This document shows positions 59,631-64,000 of a DNA stretch of 64,000 bases, in pieces. This stretch comes from Streptomyces sp. NBC_00258 (lineage in GTDB: Bacteria; Actinomycetota; Actinomycetes; Streptomycetales; Streptomycetaceae): assembly GCF_036182465.1 (NCBI RefSeq), contig NZ_CP108081.1:8928001-8992000 (forward strand), given 5' to 3'. Both the position numbers and the translations under genes were made by a program. The notes under the pieces are model-generated. The model saw only the letters and a program-made list of their open reading frames with translations. It was not told the origin of the DNA and made no database searches. The number at the start of each line of letters is the position of its first letter. The stretch's first letter is position 1.

Positions 59631-60539
59631 TCACACACCGGCCGAGGCGGCCACCAGCCGCTCGTACGCCGTCCGCAGCCCGTCGACCGTCTCCCGGCCG
59701 GCGGGCCGCAGCGGTGCCCGGACCGGGCCGGCGGGCAGGCCGAGGGCGACCAGCAGGGCCTTCGCCGTCACCGAGCCGGGCAGGCCGGAGGCCATCATCA
59801 ACTCCGTGAGCGGGATGGTGAGTTGCTGCAGCCGGACCGCCTCGTCCGGATCGCCGGCGTCGAACGCGTCCAGGATCGACCGGAAGTGACGCGGGGTCAC
59901 GTTCGACACCGTGCTGATGTATCCGGCACCGCCGATCGCGTACATCGCGAGCACGTACTCGTCGCAGCCCGTGTAGTACGCCAACTCCGTGGCGGCCAGC
60001 ACCTTCTGGGTGCCGAGCAGGTCGTACGCGCAGTCCTTCACCGCCACGATCCGCGGATGCTCGGCGAGCCGCAGCATCGTCTCCGGCTCGATACGCGTCC
60101 CCGTGCGGCCGGGGATGTCGTACAGAGCGAGCGGCAGTCCTGAGGCGTCGGCGATCGCGCGGAAGTGTGCCTCGACGGCGTCCTGCGGGGGCCTGCTGTA
60201 GTACGGCGTGACCACCAACAGGCCGTCCGCGCCCGCCTTTTCGGCCTCCAGCGCGAGTTCGGCGGTGTGGCGGGTGTCGGCGGTCCCGATGCCCGCGACG
60301 ATCGCGACGCGGTCCCCGACGGCGTCCGCCACCGCCCGTACGAGCGCCGACTTCTCGGCGTCCGTCGTGGTCGGTGACTCCCCGGTCGTCCCGGAGAGCA
60401 CCAGCCCGTCGCAGCCCTCGGAGACCAGCCGGTCGGCCAGCCGCTGCGCACCGTCCAGGTCCAGCAGTCCCTCGTCGGTGAAGGGGGTGATCATCGCGCA
60501 GAGGGCACGGCCGAAGGGCGCGGGGTGTCGTGAGGTCAT
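59631..60539 (-). CDS. dapA: Dihydrodipicolinate synthase-family protein
   Basis: Class-I aldolase; DapA condenses pyruvate and aspartate semialdehyde. The 302 residues hold LSGTTGESPTTTDAEK, VTPYYSRPPQDAVEAH, YDIPGRTGTRI and the Schiff-base Lys in RIVAVKDCAYD. The YDIPGRTG motif favours DapA over N-acetylneuraminate lyase, but paralogues with other substrates exist. Start MTSRHPAPFG; no strong ribosome binding site. An AAGCGCTT palindrome at 60600-60607 lies 61 nt upstream. Confidence 0.9.
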   Translation of the reverse strand: MTSRHPAPFGRALCAMITPFTDEGLLDLDGAQRLADRLVSEGCDGLVLSGTTGESPTTTDAEKSALVRAVADAVGDRVAIVAGIGTADTRHTAELALEAEKAGADGLLVVTPYYSRPPQDAVEAHFRAIADASGLPLALYDIPGRTGTRIEPETMLRLAEHPRIVAVKDCAYDLLGTQKVLAATELAYYTGCDEYVLAMYAIGGAGYISTVSNVTPRHFRSILDAFDAGDPDEAVRLQQLTIPLTELMMASGLPGSVTAKALLVALGLPAGPVRAPLRPAGRETVDGLRTAYERLVAASAGV

Positions 60540-60712
60540 GGGGGTAGTCTCGGCATCACCATCCTGAAGCTCCACTTAATTCTTCTACGTGGTATGGGTA
60601 AGCGCTTCTTATCGGTTGCGGCATTCGAGGTGGCAGGGGCGCTCTAGGAACTCGCCCCCGTTTCGGTCACCATGGCGGGGACGGTAGAAGGTCGTCTGTC
60701 ACGGGAGGCGTC

Positions 60713-60844
60713 ATGAAGCTGGGCAAAGCACTGGCCACCGGAGTCGCGGAGGAGCAGCCGCGCCTGGAAGAGGAAGAACTCCGACTCCCCGAGGAGATCG
60801 AGGAGTTGGAGTCCGCGGTCGAAGAGGTTCCGGTCGCGCGATGA
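60713..60844 (+). CDS. Small acidic protein, 43 residues
   Basis: Unrecognised short gene. GGGAGG lies 5 nt before the ATG, and the stop overlaps the next ATG (ATGA), which argues for real coding. The product starts MKLGKALATGVAEE and is otherwise Glu/Leu-rich (a long amphipathic helix), net negative. Its tight coupling with the Cys-rich protein suggests a partner. Confidence 0.7.
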   Translation: MKLGKALATGVAEEQPRLEEEELRLPEEIEELESAVEEVPVAR

Positions 60845-61521
60845 GGGTGCGGCTCCCCGAGGAACGTCCGGCGGAGCCGCCGACCGGATTCAAGATCGCC
60901 CACCCGATGCTGTCCCAGGACGGCACCCGGGCCGGGTTCACCGGTGTGTCGCTGGGCGGCGCGCTGCCGTACGGAGTGCTGGACGAGGCGCACTGCGTCT
61001 ACGGCCTGCGGCACCGGGCGCCGCACCGCCGCTGCGACTGCGGCTTCCACTGCGTGCACGAGCGCACGGCGGCCGAGGCCATGCTGTGCACCGCCGAGCA
61101 CCGGAGCGCCGTACTCCTCGAAGTGACGGTCCTCGGCGCCTACATCCGCTTCGAGCTCGGTTTCCGGTACGCGCGGCAGCGGGTGCGTACCGCCACGGTC
61201 GGCCCCTGCGCGTGCGGCGCCGTCGCCGTGGCGCTGGCCGACGCGGGATGGGGGAGGCCCGGCTGGCGGGGCTTCGCGGCCTCCTGCGCCGGATGCGTGC
61301 GCGGCCGTACGGCGGTGTCGCTCGCGACCTTCGCCCTGCTGGGCGGGGAAGGGCTGCGGGTACGGGCCGGGGGCGGTGCCGTACCGGGCGCCGGTGACGG
61401 CCTGCCCGAGGGGCTCGGGGTCTCCGAGCTCGTCGCAGAGGCGGCGCTGCTGCAGGCCCGGCTGGACTGGTTCCAGAGCCAGCTGGCGAGACTCGGCGAT
61501 CGCGGCGCCGGACAGGGGTGA
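60841..61521 (+). CDS. Conserved Cys-rich protein, function unknown
   Basis: 226 residues without signal or membrane helix. Cys/His pairs are in HRRCDCGFHCVHE, GPCACGAVAV and ASCAGCVRG, a pattern for structural zinc or Fe-S binding. The C-terminal part (VSELVAEAALLQARLDWF) is helical. It begins inside the stop of the small acidic gene and has no recognised family. Confidence 0.78.
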   Translation: MRVRLPEERPAEPPTGFKIAHPMLSQDGTRAGFTGVSLGGALPYGVLDEAHCVYGLRHRAPHRRCDCGFHCVHERTAAEAMLCTAEHRSAVLLEVTVLGAYIRFELGFRYARQRVRTATVGPCACGAVAVALADAGWGRPGWRGFAASCAGCVRGRTAVSLATFALLGGEGLRVRAGGGAVPGAGDGLPEGLGVSELVAEAALLQARLDWFQSQLARLGDRGAGQG

Positions 61522-61573
61522 CGGCGGCCCGGCAGGGTACCCGGGCGTCCCGGACGAAAGGAGGCGGGACGCC

Positions 61574-61987
61574 GTGACCGGAACCATGGACCGGCGGCCG
61601 GGCGAGCAGCACTCGGTCGGTGAACTCGTCGGACAGGCCACCGAACAGCTCTCCGAGCTCGTACGACAGGAAGTGCGGCTCGCGAAGGAGGAGCTGGCGC
61701 AGAAGGGCCGGCGCGTGGGACGCGGCGGCGGGATGCTGGGCGCGGCCGGTGCCGTCGCCTATGTGGGGCTGATGGCCCTGGCCGCGACCGGTGCGGCCGC
61801 GCTCTCCCTCGTGCTTCCCGTGTGGGCGGCGGCGCTCATCGTCACGGCCGTGCTCTTCGTGGTCGCGGGCGTGCTGGCGAAAACGGGCCGGGCCCAGCTC
61901 GGGCGCGCCGCCCCGCCGATGCCCGAGGAGGCGCTCGACAGCGTCCGGGCCGACGTCGACGAGATCAAGGAAAGGGCGCATCGATGA
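61574..61987 (+). CDS. Phage-holin-III/DUF1469-type membrane protein (YqjE-like)
   Basis: 137 residues with SVGELVGQATEQLSELVRQE, the usual cytoplasmic N-terminal helix, then two membrane helices (about 58-80 and 84-106). The family is a non-lytic actinobacterial envelope protein despite the name. GTG has AAAGGAGG 9 nt upstream. The stop overlaps the DUF3618 gene by 4 nt. Confidence 0.88.
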   Translation: MTGTMDRRPGEQHSVGELVGQATEQLSELVRQEVRLAKEELAQKGRRVGRGGGMLGAAGAVAYVGLMALAATGAAALSLVLPVWAAALIVTAVLFVVAGVLAKTGRAQLGRAAPPMPEEALDSVRADVDEIKERAHR

Positions 61988-62517
61988 AGGACAGGAATGA
62001 TCCCGCGGAGCCCGGAAAGGCGGCGGCGGACAAGGCCGTCGGCGGCGCGAAGGGCCCGGACGAGCTGCGACGGCAGATCCAGGAGACCCGGGGGCAACTC
62101 GGCGACACGGTCGAGGAGTTGGCCGCGAAGGCCGATGTGAAGGGCCGCGCGCGGGCCCGGGGCGCCGAGCTGAAGGGCAAGGCGTCCGAGGCCGGCCACG
62201 CCGTGCAGGGCAAGGCGGCGCAGGCCGGCCATGTCGTGCAGGACAAGGCCACCGAGGCCGGGCACGTCGTACAGGGGAAGGCCGTCGAGGCCGGTCACAT
62301 GGTCCAGGACAAGGCCGTCCAGGCGGGGCACGTGGTGCAGGACAAGGCCACGCAGGCCGGACACGCCGTCCAGGACAACGTGCCCCGGCCGGTGCGCACG
62401 GCCGTGACCAATGCCGTCCAGGCCGGAAAGCGGCACCCCCGGCCCGTGCTGATCGCCGGGGCCGGAGCGGTGGTCGCGGTGGGCCTGCTGCGGCGGCGCC
62501 ACAACGGACACCACTGA
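61984..62517 (+). CDS. DUF3618 protein with six 11-residue repeats
   Basis: 177 residues. PDELRRQIQETRGQLGDTVE is the DUF3618 signature. Then come six tandem repeats of the form (G/D)KAxxAGHxVQ (for example DKATEAGHVVQ), an amphipathic apolipoprotein/LEA-like helix. Near the C-terminus HPRPVLIAGAGAVVAVGLLRR is one membrane helix. It is co-translated with the holin-III gene. Likely a membrane-associated stress/envelope protein. Confidence 0.88.
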   Translation: MKDRNDPAEPGKAAADKAVGGAKGPDELRRQIQETRGQLGDTVEELAAKADVKGRARARGAELKGKASEAGHAVQGKAAQAGHVVQDKATEAGHVVQGKAVEAGHMVQDKAVQAGHVVQDKATQAGHAVQDNVPRPVRTAVTNAVQAGKRHPRPVLIAGAGAVVAVGLLRRRHNGHH

Positions 62518-62526
62518 CGCACCACC

Positions 62527-62599
62527 GGCACCGGTCACCGACCGGTGCCGCACGACGAGCGGCGGGGCCGATCCACTCGGCCCCGCCGCTCGTCGTGCG
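62527..62599 (+). terminator. Double hairpin terminator of the holin/DUF3618 operon
   Basis: A 9-bp hairpin (GGCACCGGT/ACCGGTGCC, 62527-62549) is followed by a perfect 23-bp stem (62549-62571 with 62577-62599) and a TCCAC loop. The second stem is the longest in the window. Confidence 0.9.
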
Positions 62600-62645
62600 T
62601 CTGTTGCGGCCCGGCGGGGGTGCACCCCCGCCGGGCCGCCCGGGC

Positions 62646-62667
62646 TTGACCTGAAGTTTGGTTGAGG
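62646..62667 (+). promoter_or_regulatory. SoxR-type operator of the ABM monooxygenase gene
   Basis: CCTGAAGTTTGGTTGAGG (62650-62667) matches 14 of 18 positions of the classical sox box CCTCAAGTTAACTTGAGG. TTGACC (62646-62651) overlaps its left end as the -35, as expected for a MerR-class activator that untwists a long spacer; no clear -10 is visible at 19 nt. Confidence 0.6.
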
Positions 62668-62715
62668 TCAGAGGGTGGAGCCGTGGACACCGATCAGCGA
62701 TCACTGGAGTTCGTG

Positions 62716-63417
62716 ATGACCCGTCGTACCGATGCGCACCCCGCGATGACCCGGCCCGAGGTGGGGGCACCCTTCTTCAGTACCTGGCGGGTGGGGACGC
62801 CCGAACGGCAGAAGGAGACGGTCGAGGCGATCGCCGCCACCTGGAAGCGCAGGGCGTGGCCGGCCGGCGGGCTGCTCGGGTACCACGTCTACACCGGTGA
62901 GGACGGCACGACCCTGCTGCACCACTCGCAGTGGCGGAGCGAGCAGGACTACGAGGCGTTCGTGAAGGTCCACCGGCAGGAGCGCGTGGACGAGGTGGAC
63001 GTGGCCGTCCCCGGGATCGAACGGGCGGGGCTCGGCCGCTACCGGCGCTACCGCAGCGGCGCCCAGGAGGCGGAGACCCGCGTGACGGGGTGCGTCGTGA
63101 TCGTCGAGATCGAGTTCGAGGGACCGGACCCCGACCGGCAACGCGCCTGGGTGGACGCCGTGTTCGAGGCCCTGCGGAGCGAGCCGAACCCCAACCCCGG
63201 CGGGATCTCCGCCCACTTCCACCTGAGCACCGACGGCACGAAGGTCCTCAACTACGCCGAGTGGGAGAGCGCGCAGGCCCACATCGACGCGCTGGCGGCG
63301 CCGGGCGGCGGCGTGGGGTTCCGTACGCCGGAGTGGGAGCGCGTGCACACGTACCCCGGTCTGAAGCAGTCCACGGTCCGCCGCTACACCCATGCCCTCG
63401 GACTCGTCCCCGAGTGA
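62716..63417 (+). CDS. Tandem antibiotic-biosynthesis-monooxygenase (ABM) domain protein
   Basis: 233 residues with two ferredoxin-like ABM domains: FFSTWRVGTPERQKETVEAI to SQWRSEQDYEAFV, and VIVEIEFEGPDPDRQRAWVD to NYAEWESAQAHID. Such enzymes act on quinones or aromatic polyketides, often without cofactor. The ATG with GGAG 7 nt upstream is preferred; GTG at 62683 would be a leaderless alternative. From memory the S. coelicolor SoxR regulon includes a monooxygenase of this kind; the sox-like box supports that assignment. Confidence 0.88.
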   Translation: MTRRTDAHPAMTRPEVGAPFFSTWRVGTPERQKETVEAIAATWKRRAWPAGGLLGYHVYTGEDGTTLLHHSQWRSEQDYEAFVKVHRQERVDEVDVAVPGIERAGLGRYRRYRSGAQEAETRVTGCVVIVEIEFEGPDPDRQRAWVDAVFEALRSEPNPNPGGISAHFHLSTDGTKVLNYAEWESAQAHIDALAAPGGGVGFRTPEWERVHTYPGLKQSTVRRYTHALGLVPE

Positions 63418-63481
63418 CCGCCCGCTGACCGACAAGAAGAACCGTCTGGACAAAAAAAGTTTTCGGTGAGACGGTGGAGTC

Positions 63482-64000
63482 ATGTTGGACGTGACCGTGA
63501 TCGAGGACCCGGCGGCAGCCGCCGCCTCGCTGGACCCCATAAGGGGCCGGCTCCTGGCCGAGCTGGCGGCCGGACCCGCGTCGGCCGCCATGCTGGCCGG
63601 CAAGGTCGGACTGCCGAGGCAGAAGGTGAACTACCACCTGAAGGCGCTGGAGCGGCACGGCCTGGTCGAGCTCGCGGACGAGCGCCGCAAGGGGAACGTG
63701 ACCGAGCGGCTGATGAGGGCGACCGCCGCGTCGTACGTCATCTCGCCGCTCGCCCTCGCCGCCGTGCAGCCAGACCCGGACCGCTTCCGGGACCAGCTCT
63801 CGGCGCGGTGGCTGCTCGCGCTCGGCGCCCGGCTGGTGCGGGACGTCGGCACGCTCGTCACGGGTGCCACGAAGGCCCGCAAGCGGCTCGCCACTTACGC
63901 GCTGGACGGCGAGGTGCGCTTCGCCTCCGCCGCCGACCGGGCCGCGTTCATCCAGGAGCTGACGGCCGGTGTCGGCGCCCTGGTCCGCAAGTACGACTCC
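63482..64000 (+). CDS. ArsR-like helix-turn-helix regulator (3' end outside window)
   Basis: Coding through the right edge, 173 residues visible. SLDPIRGRLLAELAAG and LAGKVGLPRQKVNYHLKALE form the winged HTH of the ArsR/HTH_20 group; the C-terminal part is a helical ligand or effector domain. Upstream is an A-rich stretch (GGACAAAAAAAGTTTTC at 63448-63464), rare in this G+C-rich window, which could be its promoter or operator. In actinobacteria such regulators usually precede an SRPBCC-domain gene; that gene would lie outside the window. Confidence 0.85.
   Translation, partial: MLDVTVIEDPAAAAASLDPIRGRLLAELAAGPASAAMLAGKVGLPRQKVNYHLKALERHGLVELADERRKGNVTERLMRATAASYVISPLALAAVQPDPDRFRDQLSARWLLALGARLVRDVGTLVTGATKARKRLATYALDGEVRFASAADRAAFIQELTAGVGALVRKYDS

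Overview
This is a chromosomal segment of a Streptomyces (or very close relative). The evidence is very high G+C with strong third-position GC bias, frequent GTG/TTG starts, actinobacterial-only families (OpcA, RbpA-type RNA polymerase binding protein, CU044_5270-type proteins, DUF3618), and a gene order that I recall from memory as matching the gap1-pgk-tpiA / tkt-tal-zwf-opcA / suf / dapD region of the Streptomyces coelicolor core. It is mainly core metabolic chromosome with accessory insertions. No tRNA, rRNA, CRISPR array, insertion sequence or prophage was seen.

Layout. 1-2.5 kb: 3' part of a secreted M14 carboxypeptidase. 2.7-8.8 kb: lower glycolysis (gap, pgk, tpiA), secG, an RbpA paralogue (probably RbpB) and pgi. 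8.9-13.5 kb: a proline-rich membrane protein and a PadR-controlled MacB-like ABC exporter. 13.6-20.3 kb: an alpha-glucoside uptake and hydrolysis cluster with two solute-binding proteins, a GH13 alpha-glucosidase and two permeases, one carrying an unusual inserted extracytoplasmic domain; there is no ATPase gene, so a shared MsiK-type ATPase is expected. 20.4-22.2 kb: a Tat-secreted beta-helix enzyme behind a CebR/LacI-like operator. 22.6-29.3 kb: the pentose-phosphate operon tkt-tal-zwf-opcA-pgl on the minus strand. 29.6-34.3 kb: haem O and haem A synthases (ctaB, ctaA) around small metabolic genes.

34.4-40.7 kb is the main accessory block: a membrane-anchored NB-ARC/TPR STAND ATPase, a GT4 glycosyltransferase and an amylo-alpha-1,6-glucosidase-like enzyme whose 3' end overlaps the glycosyltransferase gene antisense. 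40.8-43.4 kb: a DrrAB-like exporter and an AAC(3)-like acetyltransferase. 43.5-50.2 kb: the complete suf iron-sulfur assembly operon (sufR-B-D-Rieske-C-S-U-DUF59) with a recognisable SufR operator and a probable leaderless start. 50.3-53.2 kb: secreted AbfB-domain and hydrolase proteins. 53.4-54.7 kb: a VOC protein and an SMR efflux pump with its TetR regulator behind a perfect 40-bp palindrome. 54.8-59.6 kb: two ECF sigma cassettes flanking dapD. 59.6-64 kb: a dapA-like gene, a small-ORF/Cys-rich pair, a holin-III/DUF3618 envelope pair, a probable SoxR-controlled ABM monooxygenase and the start of an ArsR regulator.

The genes fit together as central carbon flux (glycolysis plus pentose phosphate plus alpha-glucoside intake), respiratory haem A supply and Fe-S assembly. 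Redox or stress control is suggested by the SufR and SoxR sites and the RbpA paralogue. Long hairpins (10-23 bp stems) close most transcription units, and several genes (sufR, the SMR gene, dapD) look leaderless with operators laid directly over the -10/start region.
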